Below, piece after piece: positions 27,230 through 38,988 of a DNA stretch of 64,000 nt. This stretch comes from Ornithodoros turicata (taxonomy: Eukaryota > Arthropoda > Arachnida > Ixodida > Argasidae): assembly GCF_037126465.1 (NCBI RefSeq), contig NC_088204.1:76445807-76509806 (forward strand). Direction: 5' to 3'. The position numbers and the translations under genes are program-made. Within the stretch, counting starts at the first letter, position 1, and each line of letters begins with the position of its first letter. The notes under the pieces are model-generated. The model was not told the origin of the DNA. It saw only the letters and a program-made list of their open reading frames with translations, and searched no databases.

Positions 27230-27372
27230 TTTGTTCAGCAGCACCAGAGCGTCGAACTGAACCGGAATTAACCGATATTTTTAGCTTGAACTGAACCGGA
27301 CCTGAAAAGTAATTAGTAGCTCCATCCTGGTGCTGAACCGGAACTGAACCGATCTAAAAACTTCGGTTACCG
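27230..27372. repeat. hAT-like repeat fragment with CGGAACTGAACCG motifs
   Basis: Repeated GAACTGAACCGGA-type motifs and the terminal GGTTCGGGTTGG resemble the ends of non-autonomous hAT elements. Related motifs recur near 49612-49700 and 50100-50160. The boundaries are uncertain. Confidence 0.35.
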
Positions 27373-27848
27373 ATTCGGTTCGGGTTGGTGTGTGTCGTCC
27401 TGTTATCTATCCCATCGTCTGGTGGCGACATCCGTTTAATGTGACATAATACTCGAGATCTGGCTGTCCTTTGTGTTAATTTTCCCTGTGCACTTAAACT
27501 TTCACTGTTCTGGAGATGTTCAGGGCTGGCCTGCACTTGCTGAATAGGAGATATAGCGAGAGTGCAACCATGCAAGCAGACGATGTGTGTCCATGTCGGT
27601 GGCATAGAAAATGATGCCACCATAGTTTGCAAAATTTTCTCAACAGTATATTAAAGGAAAGACCAGCACTCAAAAATGAAAACCAACGGCACAAACACAA
27701 AGCGCGGAACAACAGCAAGAGGACGAGGCCTCCGTACTCGTCCATTAGTTCTGGAAGCGTGACCTTGAACCGTGAACTGGCGTTACATGCTCACGGAACA
27801 GTCTCTTAACTTTCCAGAACAAGTGCAGCCAAATTGAAGAGGCCTATA

Positions 27849-28061
27849 GGCCCTGTTTCATTAACGCCGATTAACATTCGACCCAAGATCAACGGTCGCT
27901 TGACTCTAATTTAATGCCTAACTCAGCTTCGCTAAATGGAGTTATTGTCACTGAAACATTCATCACGTGACCAACTAACCTTCGTAAAAAAATGAAAAAG
28001 AAAGAATTGCGCAACCCTTGATCTCGGTCCAAAGATAGCTAGCGTTGACGAAATAGGGCCC
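27849..28061. repeat. MITE family B, copy 2
   Basis: The ends are AGGCCCTGTTTCATTAACGC and the inverse CGTTGACGAAATAGGGCC. Flanking ATAG occurs on both sides, compatible with a short target duplication. It is homologous to 3064-3277. Confidence 0.7.
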
Positions 28062-28555
28062 ATAGTGTTCCATTTCACAGAGGAAAAAACAAACAAACAT
28101 GTGGTAGATTTGCAAATTCTGCCATGTATTTTTTTTTCGACACAGTACGCTTCCCACTCTCTCTCTCTCGTGCACTCTTGGAGCACGGTGCCACGTCGGA
28201 AGCTCTCCAAGTCCCCCGGGTTCAGAGCCCCGCAGCCTTTGCACCCGGGACGCAAGATAAAAGTGGCTTCGGCTCGCAGGTAAAAGACGTCGACGCGTCA
28301 CGAGTTCCCTCGGCCGTCGGTCCGTCGATAAAATGGAAAATAAATACTGTACAAAAAGGGGCCCCACTTCGGCTCCGTCCACTCACGTGGGCTGCAGAGT
28401 GGGCTCTTTAAAAAAAGAAAGGCGCGACGAGATTTGCGCACGTCACGACAGTGTGCAGTCTTTCCAAACCGAAGACACAGTCCTCGCGGCGAATGCACGG
28501 CAGCAGTCCCACCAAATTTTTGTTTCGCGTTTTGTTTCCTCCACCGCCCTTTTTT

Positions 28556-28574
28556 TCTCTCTCTCTCTCTCTCT
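28556..28574 (+). repeat. (CT)n microsatellite
   Basis: A CT dinucleotide run just upstream of a possible plus-strand exon near 28630. Confidence 0.8.
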
Positions 28575-28731
28575 CCCGGTGGCATTACTTCTCATAAGCC
28601 TCCTACGTATTGACTGCTGCAGGAGTCTGGAGAAGATGGAGAAGAAACAGGTCACCCTCAGAGCAGCAATAATTCTCCCACCAACAACAACAGTTGTACC
28701 CTTACATGCAATACGTCAACCCATCTCACCA

Positions 28732-29136
28732 TACTGCAGACTTCGGTCGTCGTTAATTTGACCTCCGTTAATTTGACTGTGATGGGACACACAAAATTAT
28801 GGTCTACTACACCTAAGACCGAACTAAACACTGCCACAACAGTCAGACGCGAAGTTAGTTCTTCCTCCCTGTGCACTGTCCGCTACAGTTTGCACGTAAA
28901 ACGTGTGTCCTAAAGCACACTCTAGACCCTGCCAATGTGTTGGAATGTCACATTGTCCTTGTGCAAACAGTGCCACTGCCAAGCATCTGCAAAGCAGAGA
29001 GGTGATAGCGCTCAGCTTTCTTCTACCAGTTAAAAAGTTATCTGTAGAAACGTTCAGGTGCTCACTAGGACATTGAACGCAATCCAGTTAAGGAAAAAAT
29101 CAAATTAACCAGAGTCAAATTAACGGAAGTCCAGTA
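28732..29136. repeat. MITE with GTTAATTTGAC terminal motifs
   Basis: The left end is TACTGCAGACTTCGG with two GTTAATTTGAC blocks. The right end has GTCAAATTAACGGAAGTCCAGTA, here split as GTCAAATTAAC and GGAAGTCCAGTA. TA lies at each end. This is a pogo/Tigger-like non-autonomous element of about 400 bp. Confidence 0.7.
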
Positions 29137-29323
29137 TTATCGCCATCACTATGTGCTCGTGATTTAGCGCAATTGCATGGCCTACTACACCAGCAGGTGA
29201 ACAAAATGCATAGGTGAACAAAAGGAACAACTTGTACCTCCCACTACTGGCTCAAGTTATTCTACCCTCGAAATTCCCTACCGTGTCTACCAATGAAATT
29301 TCGAATAACGTGTCGCCACCTAC

Positions 29324-31637
29324 TTGATACTGTTGGCTCCTTTTGCCTGTAGTAGACTACCCTTTGAACTGAAAGATGATACAGAAACCGTCAGCATCAC
29401 TTGTCCTCATAAAGCTACTCAAAAAGGGCAGTATGAGCATGTCATTCGAACACTAAGCACCCACTGACAGGCTTGTCGCCCCGTGCAAGTCTTGGGGGTA
29501 TCGTAAATAAGTAATTTAGCCACTCACCTTTACCTTCATAGGCAGCTTGCTGAGAAATTTCATACTGGTTGCAAACGTGCTTCCATGCTGAAAAAGATAC
29601 GCGGGTAATTTTTAGCATATATACATCTACCAAGGGCACGTAAGTTTTCTGAGAAGAATACTACAAAGAGATGCATCGTTTAAAATTCGTATAAACACTC
29701 ACACGGAAGCCAGCACGTTTCATTCACCTTGCAGTGTAACCAGGGTTGTTAAGTAACTGAGTACGTGTGTTTAGATACCTTTCGTGTATCTTTATTGAAA
29801 AATCAGATACGTTTTCATGGAGGTACTTTTATCTGTAACTCAGCCACCTTTTTGAGTAACTTTAGAGTATCTTTTCAGAAAAAAAGAAGAAACATGAGTT
29901 TCTTGAGAAACTGTCATCAACAGCAGGCACAATTTGGCTATGCAACCTGATCTGAGTGCTTTGCAATCATTCCCAGTATGGTACTGAAGTCTGTATTTCT
30001 CAGATATAACACAGGGTTGCTAAAGCAGTGCCGCAGTCGTATAGCTCGGGGGGTCTCGTCAGCACAAATCTTCCCACCCGCGTGACAGAAAAGAATTTTG
30101 AAATGATGCTGCTCCTTTGTGCAATCAAAAGATATGCAGGTGAAGAGAAATGTTGAGAGAAAAGCAAACAGTTGAGATAGGTTACTGGTACGTTGTGCTG
30201 TCTGTAAGTGTGTGCTGTCTGGTCAGTGTCCAGTCTATTTTCTTGGAATAAAGATAATCAATCGTATCATAACCTAGGGGTGTGTAGAATCCATAAGAAA
30301 CGCATTATCATATCATGTGACCCAAGCTAATCTGCTTCATTAATTGTAATGCAACTAATAACAGCTCGCTAAATTAACCCAATCGATTTAATGGAAAAAG
30401 TAACTGCAAAAGTACAGAGTACATCTTTGGAGGTATCTGTAACTGCATCAGTATTTCCTCCCACAGAGTGTCTGTAGCTGTATCCCAGATACTTTTAAAC
30501 CCACTCAAATACTTTTTAAAGGCAACCAACAACCCTCAATGTAACAGCATTACATCCAGCACACTCACAGAAAATACCCCACAGCAGTCACTGCTGGTGA
30601 CAGACACACCCCAGGCACCAAACAAATTTTACAGTTAACTCCCATTTATCCAGCGCTGGGCTCTTACAGCAAAACGGCCAGAATGAGGGGTACCCAGATA
30701 GACCATACTCCAGAGCGGAGGACCAAAGCCAGCGTTTATATCGGAGGACATAGGAAACCGTCCTTCGTCATTTGCAAACTTCCAGTGCGTTGGCTGACAA
30801 GGGACATGCATGGCTGAAGACATTTAAAGCTGAAAGTTAGCAAGTGACCTCTTCTTACAATGCCAAACCACTGGACTGGGCAACGTGCAGCATGTGGGTA
30901 CATTGGAGGACAGGAATATTCCCCTAGCTCATCATCCCCGTGTACCTCGTGGTACGAGACCTTAAATTTGTCCCTCGTTTTCCCAAATAGTGAATGCATT
31001 CTGAGGGGTACAAAGCTGGAATACCCTAGGACTTCTTCACCTCGATTCATAAACATCCTAACCTAGGTCAACAAAGCACCACACAGGTCAACAGTGACCA
31101 GGGCCAAACTGGCTATGTAGGTACTAGAGAATCTGACTCAAGGTTTTGGGAAAAGACAATATAAACAGCTGCTGTTCTAGTCTTTGAAATGGGAGGAGTA
31201 AAGTGAGAGCGTTTTATGAAAAATGTCTACGAAATTTAGTCACTTCACAAATCAAAGGTTGACTTGTAGATGGTAAGTTAAACAGGAGGGATAGAATAAC
31301 GTCTCAAGAAACAGCAAGAACCAGTGGACTTGCACAAAGATTTTGTAATTGTCGCTTGCTCCGTCAAAACCGTTGAAAATGGTGGCCAGACGACTAGCAT
31401 TACTTAGTAAGACAACATTCACTACAAGCAGGTATCACGAGGACGATGAAAGCACCAAGCCCGAGAACGCACTGCCGTTGAACAGCGGAGCGGAGTAGCA
31501 ACAATAACATATTTGACTCACAGTTGTGTAAATAGCTGACGACTTCCTCGTGTTGCGGTGAAATTCGTTCCTGTGGCTCCCTCTGTGCACCGTGAGACCT
31601 CCGGCCGTTCATCTGGTTGTATGGCATCCTCGAGGAG
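29324..31637 (-). CDS. MCRIP cassette B: exons 3B, 4B, 5B (duplicate of cassette A)
   Basis: Exon 3B (31637-31522, 116 nt) encodes SSRMPYNQMNGRRSHG ... SPQHEEVVSYLHN. Exon 4B (29587-29528, 60 nt) encodes SWKHVCNQYEISQQAAYEGK. Exon 5B (29368-29324, 45 nt) encodes QRVVYYRQKEPTVS. Lengths and splice phases equal those of cassette A, apart from one codon in exon 4. By hand count 18 of 38 codons of exon 3 encode the same residue. Donors are GTGAGT, GTGAGT and GTAGGT. The first intron (about 1.9 kb) carries a hAT-type insertion (29741-30537). All frames remain open and the key NGRR, HEE and W residues are kept, so it does not look like a decayed copy. Confidence 0.8.
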
Positions 31638-34600
31638 CTGCATTCATCAACGTGGAATCTCATCAACAAAGAATACGCAGAAACACCCGTACAATTTTCA
31701 TCAAATCCTGATACACCACGTGGCAGGGAAACAGTGTCACACAAAATATCTTGGGTGCTCTCTCATACTCATCGCCATATCTACTTTGCAAAGTACAATA
31801 GGGTGGTAGATAAGCTCTGAGATAAGCACGGGGGATACTCAACCCTTATCAGTGTTAGAAAACCACGAGCTCTCTATATGATTACGTTTCTATAACAGGT
31901 ACTCAGTTAATGAACAAATACAAATGGCCCTTCTGTTTCACAACATTCCCGAAATTTACAATAACTAATGAAGGGTAAACAAAATCTGTAATGCTGGAAG
32001 GTCGTGCTGGCACGTTAACTGATAGGAGCAGCAGGTGATTCGCCGATCTGGCCAACTGTGCGCAGGTTATCCTGCAAGGTTATATTGCAAATGAAATTTA
32101 ATCGTACTGCCACGTACGTCATCTCTCATTATAGCGCGAAACATCAACGATGGTGCAGATCAAACCAAGAATAAATTTAGCAGACCGGTTTGCACAAAAA
32201 ACGGCGACATTCAGTTACGTAAATGTAGGTTAGCTGATTTGCCAGATTTCATGCACGTTATCACGAATCCTTCAACACCTGCAAGATCTCGTCTGCTACT
32301 AATGGACCATGATGGCAAGGAAGCAGGCGAGCTAGTGATAATGGTTCATGTTTATATTTCGCTATGGCACCAACGATAAATTCGAGAAAAAATAGCCTAC
32401 CGATCTCCCTCCATGTGAATAGCAATTTCGTAACAGCGAAGCACTGGTTCTCTTGTCAAGGAGGAGGGGGTGGTGGGTGAAAGGGGCGCAATTCGCGCGC
32501 GAGCCATTTTGCCTGCGCGAAATCGCGCCCCATAATGAACAAAACTGTCACGCTAGGCCTAAACGTCACACCACTGCGCGGGCAATGCGCAGACCACCGA
32601 TTGCCTAATTTCATGTTTCTTAAAACCACGACGACTTTCACGGACAGGCGTAAACCTTCGAGCAGGCACCCAAGAACAACTTCTCACGCACACGTTACCT
32701 CATTTCGGCTGCCTGATGTGAACTTTCTGTGCGATCAGCGTTTGATATCTTCGCAGAGTATCCTACACAACAAGAAAAAAATTGACCACTGGTTAGAATG
32801 TGGCAAAGGGTCCAGCAGCTCCGCACGTATATTATTAGCTTGTACCATTGTGACGGCGCTTCTTGGACGAGAAATTGGCTTACCTAAAACACGGGACCTT
32901 TGTACAGCATTGTTTGAACCCTTCCAAACTGGGAACATTCTCTGAACACGGAAAAGATCACTGCCCTTGCCAGTGGCGGCATCTGTCGTCTGCTACAACG
33001 CAATTCAGCAGGCGAGGTTCGTCCTGCAGTTTCGCATTTTTCCCGTGATGAAATGATGAGATAGAAAGCTGCTTAGATGTTAGCAAGTACAGTGCTTATT
33101 TCCGACACTTCAAGAAAAAATTGAAGTTAAATTGTAATTTATCATTAGAAACGTAATTCCGATTGAAATGCTACGAGAAGTGCAGGAACAATGTCGTCTG
33201 CTACGTCCGCGGAAGAGGTCATCTAAAACAGACGACGTACTTTTACGTGACTCGTATCACGTATACAGTCGAGTTCGGCAGTCAGCAGCAGAACTGTTTG
33301 ACAGAAACTTTTTGTTCTGTCTGCTTTGCAACGACCAGTCCAATCCCGTTTCGCAGGTATGTGTGCTTTGTCAAGGTATGTGCGGGCGATGTGCTGTTGG
33401 TTCCACAAGAAACAGGAAGTAATGCAGGCAGTGCACCCCTATGAGCCTCCCAGTTGGAAACTCCTTCCCATCTCTCTGTTACTGTACTCGAGACAATAAT
33501 AATTTACGTTCTTTCAATACTTTCATTTGACAAAGCACATCTGTCGTCTGCACACGTGACACTCACTCGCTCCTACAAAAAAAGGAAACGAGAGCAATCT
33601 ACAAAAATAATTTCACACCGATTCCGTATTCCTACAAATGCTGTATATAAATTTATTTTCTAGCCTAGCAAATACAAAAAAATGTTGCACAATTTTGACA
33701 TGGCTGCAATTTGCAGTGCCGGCAATCCATTTCTCGACCAAAGTTTGTGGGACTGTAAAAAACGATGGAGGCTGTTCCTTGTACTTGCACGAGATGACTA
33801 TTTCGCATTTTACGTTCAACAACCTGACGTAACTACACGAGGCCCAGCAGGGCCACTGTGGAGAGAGAACACATCTGGCGAGATCCTCCCTGGGCTGTGA
33901 CGCGCAGCCTCTCCTACTCCTCAGCTCTCGGCTCACTTCGATGCATGGCTGCACATCTTATGCAGACTGCTCCGACCTAGGTGGAGCGCATTATGCTCTG
34001 GTAGTGGTGATCCGCCCAGATGCGTTCAAAGTTGCATGGCGTGAACTCTGGAGCGAAAAAGGGAAAACAGACGTTCCCCGATAAACTTTCACTGATAAAC
34101 GTTGTTAACCTTCTAACTCCCAGGTTATTTCGGGCAAAAACGCACATAATTTTCCAAAAAAATTTTTATACGCCAAAGATTTTGCACACTGTACAGGGTG
34201 TTATTTTTTATCTGCAACAACAACAACAACAAAAAAAAAAAAGTATGATAACAGCATGGATGTCATTGTTGGCAGACACCCTTTCGAACAAAGTATGTAG
34301 CGGCTAGATGACTAATTACCTGAAATTCATTAATTAACTCTTTAATTAGGGGCTTTCAGGCAAAAGTGAGTGATTAACTTGGTGATCAGATTAGATTTAT
34401 AGCTCCTCCACCCGTATAAAATGACAATGTAACGGCTATGATGACTACGTGAAATTATGATGAATGAATGGTTAAAACTGCTTAAATTAGGAAAGGACTA
34501 GATACGGGGTTATCCAAGTAAAAGGCTTGTAACAAAGATAAAATGAATAAAAGGACTGTTTGGGAGCTAAACTACACATTAGAGGATGTATCATGCTCTA

Positions 34601-37094
34601 AATGTTTACATAGAACTGCCAATTGATTGAGCTCTCTGTACACGAGATTGCATAGCTTTGTAGCAGCATAAACTTCTGCTTCAATAATTACATTGCTGGT
34701 TTAACAATTTTGAAGCACAACGCGCTGTGCTTTACGTTTGTAGTAAATATGCCATCTAAAGTTACGATCCCTCAGCTAGATAAAAATATACGAGCGGTAC
34801 GAGCTAGAGAAAAATGTGGAATAGAGTATACAATAGGGCATACATCACTGACAAAAAGTTTTGCTTTTGCCGTGGCAGCATTATTTTTTACAGAGCGAAA
34901 TAAATATGGTACTTTATCTTGAGTGAGCCTGTACATTCAGAACCCTTAAAAGGGATTTTTAAAAAAATATATATTCTGACTTCTGGCGCTCTCTGGTGCC
35001 TTTGCGAGACTGTGCCAGTTTATGAGACAGGCAAAGTGAAGTAGCGCTGGTCTGGACGAATAAAACTCGTCACTGACGGTATCAACAGAAACTGTTAGAA
35101 GAGGTATAGCCCATGTCAGGGTGTTAAAGGGATAAATGCTACATAAATAAAATGGAGCAAAAAAAAAAAACACTGATTTTGACGCAGGTGCTTACCGGGT
35201 GTGGAGGCGTCAGGGACCTGCTTGTAGACCACCGTTGTCGCTGGTGAAGTACACAAAAAAAGAAAGAGAATGAATCGTGCAAGGATTGGAAAGTTGGCAA
35301 ACTACAAGCCATGAAGGTTTACAGTCACGATGCTGCGACAGTTCTCAATAAACACACACACACAAAAAGAAAACTTACAAATGCCTTCCAACTGTTGCTG
35401 TTGCTTAGCTTGCTCATATTCCTGACACACTGCAGACCAGGCTGGAATATTTTAAACAAAGATAAGTCATCTTTGAGCTGGCTTCGGAGAAAAATAACTG
35501 AGACTTTGTAAAGAGCAACATTTAAGGGAATCCAAGCACATGATGCAGGAAAGCACGTTCAGCAAAGGCTCAGCAATGATGGAGACGGTTTTCCAAACAC
35601 ATCACTCACAGTTTTGTAAATACTGTACAAGTTCTTCGTGCTGTGGCAGCACCACCTCTTGCTGCTTCCTCGCACTTGAGTGCGGCCTCCTGCCGTTTAC
35701 TTGGTAAAATACTGGCTTTGGACCACTGAAATCGCATCAGTATTCTCATTATTTATACTGCGCTACATAATTTGCGACACAGCCTTACTAGAGGCAGCGG
35801 CTCACAGCTAACTAACTTTTTCCCATTCTGATACAATCCAGCTATCAAACCTTACAAGCTCTCCTGCGGTTGTGGTTCTAAAAATTCTTAACTTCCGTCA
35901 GGGGAATTCCTTTCGTCTGACGTACGGTGTTTCCAAACCTAACCTGGGAGGGAAGCCTGGGATGAGGAGCACAATTGATGGGAGAGGGAAAGAGGGGAGG
36001 GGCATGTCTCCACCTTCATCGCATGCTACAGTCTGTTTTGCTGCAAAAACGAAAAATTTTATTGTTCCCCCGCATTTATTTCTCCCTAGAGCATAAAAAA
36101 TCCCGGACCACTTTTTTTCATACTCTGCAAATTTTCATCGCGGCTGAATCGTGTTTTTTCTGCACAAAGTTGAATGTTAATTACGAACTCATTTCGAAAT
36201 CCACTTAAAATCTGTTAAAAAAATAAAAAAAGAACATATATCGATATAAATGTGCTAAGTGAAATGGCCAAACCTAACGAGCGAACACAAAAGCACTAAA
36301 GGGCAGTAACACTACCATAGCAGACGACAGACGACTCCGACCCGGTTTTTTATCTCATCTGCGTTACCCAACTCCGCACTCCATCATCCGGATGCGCAAT
36401 CCAAACAACTTACGAATATGATTTTGTTCCTTAAATGGCTAATATTTAGCTCAATACATCGCTTGGATGACGACCCAGGCCTTGAGACGGCCGAATTTAT
36501 GCGCACCGAATAATTTCACCTTCAAAACCGAGACGACCTCGCGCTGTGTTTTCATCGCAGCAGACCGTATCAGTACTCAAAATGGCGATTATTCTCAAGC
36601 AGACGAGATGATAAACTACGAAGTTACACGATTTAACTAGTAAAAAAAACATCACTTCAGACGTCGTCCTTAGCGCTTTTCGAAGGGCCGACCAACCCAG
36701 GACGACCCACAAATTCCAGGTTTGAGTAATTGCCGCTGCAGCGCCGCTATCTCGGAGCCGATCGCAATAATTTCAAAACTCGTATCGACGATGCTTAACT
36801 CACCTTAATTCCTCAGCGTTGCCGTTTTCGTGTACCCCGTTGGTTAATTTTTTACCATTAGACGTGGCTTCGATGCTTGCAAATTTAGGAGTGATACCTG
36901 CGAAGGAAATGGTTACACACATATCAATATAACGCCGATAGCCGTGGAGCTACACACGTGGGAATACGGTACGAGCACCTTAGTGCAGGCAACGAACATC
37001 GGGATTAAAAGCGAGATGCAGACGATGTCTGATGCTTACCTAGCATGCGAGACTTGGAGAACACATGGTTTGGTGCTTTAGAGACTGTATACAT
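29324..37094 (-). CDS. MCRIP (FAM195) family protein with two alternative three-exon cassettes
   Basis: The ATG is at 37094. Exon 1 is 37094-37040 (starts MYTVSKAPNHVF, like the MYTITKGPS start of vertebrate MCRIP2) and exon 2 is 36897-36804. Cassette A is 35725-35610, 35441-35379, 35240-35196. Cassette B is 31637-31522, 29587-29528, 29368-29324. All junctions are GT-AG and in phase. The family core reads VNGRR, then P-x-HEE and a Trp 11 residues after HEE, as in vertebrate MCRIP1/2. MCRIP proteins are known to bind CtBP and DDX6. The predicted protein reaches about 124 residues (A) or 123 (B) before a terminal exon that I could not identify with confidence. A weak candidate lies near 28.15-28.24 kb. 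Only one cassette can be used per transcript without a frameshift. Which of the two is MCRIP1-like or MCRIP2-like cannot be told. Confidence 0.85.
29741..30537. mobile_element. Non-autonomous hAT-type element in an MCRIP intron
   Basis: It starts CAGGGTTGTTAAGTAACT and ends GGCAACCAACAACCCT, with repeated AGATAC/GTATCT and AGTAACT/AGTTAC motifs near both ends. It is flanked by AGTGTAAC (29733-29740) and AATGTAAC (30538-30545), an 8-bp target duplication with one mismatch, as expected for hAT insertion. No transposase frame. Confidence 0.8.
33168..33422 (+). CDS. Unrecognised 84-codon Cys-rich open frame
   Basis: A plus-strand frame nested in the MCRIP intron. After a basic N-terminal half (RLLRPRKRSSK) it ends in a cysteine cluster, C-x2-C-x11-C-x2-C-x3-C-x2-C, visible as FCLLCNDQSNPVSQ then VCVLCQGMCGRC. 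A good donor (CAG|GTATGT at 33356/33357) inside it could instead make the first part an exon. I do not recognise the family. It could be a chance frame, so confidence is low. Confidence 0.2.
   Translation: MLREVQEQCRLLRPRKRSSKTDDVLLRDSYHVYSRVRQSAAELFDRNFLFCLLCNDQSNPVSQVCVLCQGMCGRCAVGSTRNRK
34097..35190. other. MCRIP intron between cassettes; AT-rich, no gene seen
   Basis: It contains an ACTGTACAGGGTGTT end motif near 34188 and a (CAA)n/poly-A run near 34215-34243, typical of tick-like MITE ends. Cassette A might have its own terminal exon here, but I found none. Confidence 0.35.
35196..35725 (-). CDS. MCRIP cassette A: exons 3A, 4A, 5A
   Basis: Exon 3A (35725-35610, 116 nt, enters phase 2, leaves phase 1) encodes PVFYQVNGRRP ... 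LPQHEELVQYLQN. Exon 4A (35441-35379, 63 nt, phase 1 to 1) encodes SWSAVCQEYE followed by a Gln run. Exon 5A (35240-35196, 45 nt, phase 1 to 1) encodes TTVVYKQVPDASTP. Donors are GTGAGT, GTAAGT and GTAAGC; acceptors end TTTCAG, TTCCAG and CACCAG. This cassette is closer to the vertebrate MCRIP2 consensus (VFNRVNGRR) than cassette B. The short introns (168 and 138 nt) suggest it is the ancestral, compact copy; that is inference. Confidence 0.85.
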
Positions 37095-37442
37095 CCCTAA
37101 AGGAAAGGCACACACGGGAATCCACCTTCTCCGCTTTGCAGAGTCAAGTCCCTGAGCGAAACCGACCGCCACGCCGCCGCAACGTCGGCTGCTACTGCAG
37201 CTGATTCCTCCGCATGCGAGAACTTTCTTACCGTACCATTTGGTTACAAAAACACCACTGGTCGTCCCCAGTTTTACTGTTATTGCTCTCAACACTCGAG
37301 GCACTCAATACAACACCTTATCTACTCAACCAGTATCGAAATGAGAAATTAACAGAGATACGCTACTTTCGGTCACCCACAGATGAGTTGACGGCCGACT
37401 TCGCTCAAAAATTGCCGTCTGCTGTCAAGGTGCGTTTCACAG
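37095..37442. promoter_or_regulatory. Shared 5' region of divergent MCRIP and OXLD1 genes
   Basis: Only 348 bp separate the MCRIP ATG (minus, 37094) and the OXLD1 ATG (plus, 37443). The stretch at 37155-37215 is CpG-rich (GCCACGCCGCCGCAACG). The arrangement implies a bidirectional promoter. No TATA box is evident to me. A 72-codon plus-strand frame from 37214 runs into the OXLD1 leader but is out of frame with it. Confidence 0.5.
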
Positions 37443-37796
37443 ATGACTTCTACGTTTGTGAATCTTCTGCAGAAGGAGACAGCACGAAATCGTGTGCTGT
37501 TTTACAGGACTTGTAAAGCTCAACATCAACAGTCTGCGGCAACCAGACGTTGCAAATGCGACAAGTCCGAGAAAGTCGACCCCGAGCAGCAGTTCGGTCC
37601 ACCGCAACCCCCAGCAGAAGGAGCGTGTTGCGGGACGGGGTGTTCGAACTGTGTTTGGTTAACATACGCGGAGAACCTCGTAGAATACTATAAAGATGGT
37701 GGTAAGGAAGCCAGCAGAGCCATCGAGAAAATCCCAGATCCAAACGTCAAGCAGTTTGTGAAGACGGAACTTGCCATGCGCATCCATGATCACTGA
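37443..37796 (+). CDS. OXLD1: Oxidoreductase-like domain-containing protein 1 (OXLD1) homologue
   Basis: A 117-residue single-exon frame. The N-terminus (MTSTFVNLLQKETARNR) is free of acidic residues for its first ten positions and Arg/Lys-rich after that, compatible with a mitochondrial presequence. The C-terminal half holds the oxidoreductase-like signature, seen as PPAEGACCGTGCSNCVW and followed by YAENLVEYYKDGG. The tail (VKQFVKTELAMRIHDH) matches the family's K-x-F-L/V-x-x-E-x-R-x-H end. Vertebrate OXLD1 is about 147 residues, so this is slightly short. I chose 37443 because the upstream frame from 37214 is not in register and would need a 43-nt intron. A 5' UTR intron ending TTTCACAG immediately before the ATG is possible. 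The molecular function of the family is not established. Confidence 0.85.
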   Translation: MTSTFVNLLQKETARNRVLFYRTCKAQHQQSAATRRCKCDKSEKVDPEQQFGPPQPPAEGACCGTGCSNCVWLTYAENLVEYYKDGGKEASRAIEKIPDPNVKQFVKTELAMRIHDH

Positions 37797-38051
37797 GGAC
37801 GACCGTTGAAACGTCGCCCGCTGTGTTCGTCGACGTGTTTATCAATGCGCACAATGTACGCTATTTTTGTTTGTTCGGTCAAGGCTGTAGGATGGCTGCC
37901 AGGGGAACACACGTTGTTAAAAACATCGCACATGGATCATTGTGGTTCATTTTCCAATCATGCTCGAGGATATCACGGACGCAATGCCAGTCATTTCGAC
38001 AAGTTTCTTTTTTTTTTTTTCTATTCGCCTTAGCAGAGTTATAAATACATA

Positions 38052-38057
38052 AATAAA
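38052..38057 (+). terminator. Probable OXLD1 poly(A) signal
   Basis: AATAAA about 255 nt after the OXLD1 stop, in a run ATAAATACATAAATAAAATA. Confidence 0.6.
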
Positions 38058-38336
38058 ATACATAGAAGAAGTGTGCCACGATTGTTTGTGCTACATGCAA
38101 ACTGCTCGTAGGTGAAGGGCTATATCACAAGTGAACAATCTTAGCAATTCCTGTTATCCTCTTAACCGAAGCGCATGTGAGCAGCTACCTGAGGGTGCTG
38201 ATGCTGGTGCACTCGTGCATCGAGAGCCACTGAGAAAGCTAACCAGGATCCTACGACCTTGTCATATTTCTTGAGAACACTCCGGACATGCAGTGCCACC
38301 AGCTACATGTTTCAGTCAAAGAGCTATTCCATACTA

Positions 38337-38548
38337 CAGTGCTGGACAAAAGTTTACAGAACACGCTCCGGCACATTCCTTCCTCCGAGTGACACGCTAG
38401 CGGCAAATGGGAACATACGAACTTGTAAACAGGCGACTGGGTTACCTAGGCACATGTCTGTAAGTCCGTACTGTCTCATTCGCTGTAGCGTGTCACTCGG
38501 AGGAAGGAACGCACCGGAGCGTGTTCTGTAAACTTTTGTCCAGCACTG
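38337..38548. mobile_element. Tc1/mariner-type MITE
   Basis: Long terminal inverted repeats begin CAGTGCTGGACAAAAGTTTA and extend about 60 nt (…ACACGCTCCGG, TCCTTCCTCCGAGTGACACG). TA dinucleotides flank both ends (38335-38336, 38549-38550). The open frames across this stretch are by-products. Confidence 0.9.
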
Positions 38549-38944
38549 TACCACCAACTTTGAACTTGTACTTTTGAACTGAAACAGCTCTAAAGTTACG
38601 ATACTTATTTTCTTAAATTTCAGATGGGTGGCGGTACGTATACGTTCAGTAGACGAATACACAAGGTTTCGTGCGCCCGCAAGTGAGTGCAAGGCACCGT
38701 GGGTATGTTGAGGGGCGAAGAGAGTCGTCCACTTGCCATAGTAGCTTCCATAAGCGTCATTCACTGGACCTATAGGCTGAGCAAAGGGGCGAACTCTCCC
38801 CCTCAAATATATACCTTGCCCGGCCACTTGTGGCGCTGCTGCATGTAAAATCATCTTTTACGCCACTTCTGACACTAGTTCACTTTGCGAAGCAGTAAAG
38901 CATGTGTACATAATTATTCAACGAGAAGAACAAATAGAGAATAC

Positions 38945-38950
38945 TTTATT
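38945..38950 (-). terminator. NUBP1 poly(A) signal
   Basis: AATAAA on the minus strand, 39 nt beyond the NUBP1 stop codon (38991-38989). Confidence 0.7.
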
Positions 38951-38988
38951 ATACAACAAATTCTGCCATGCCATTTGCCTTCGGAATA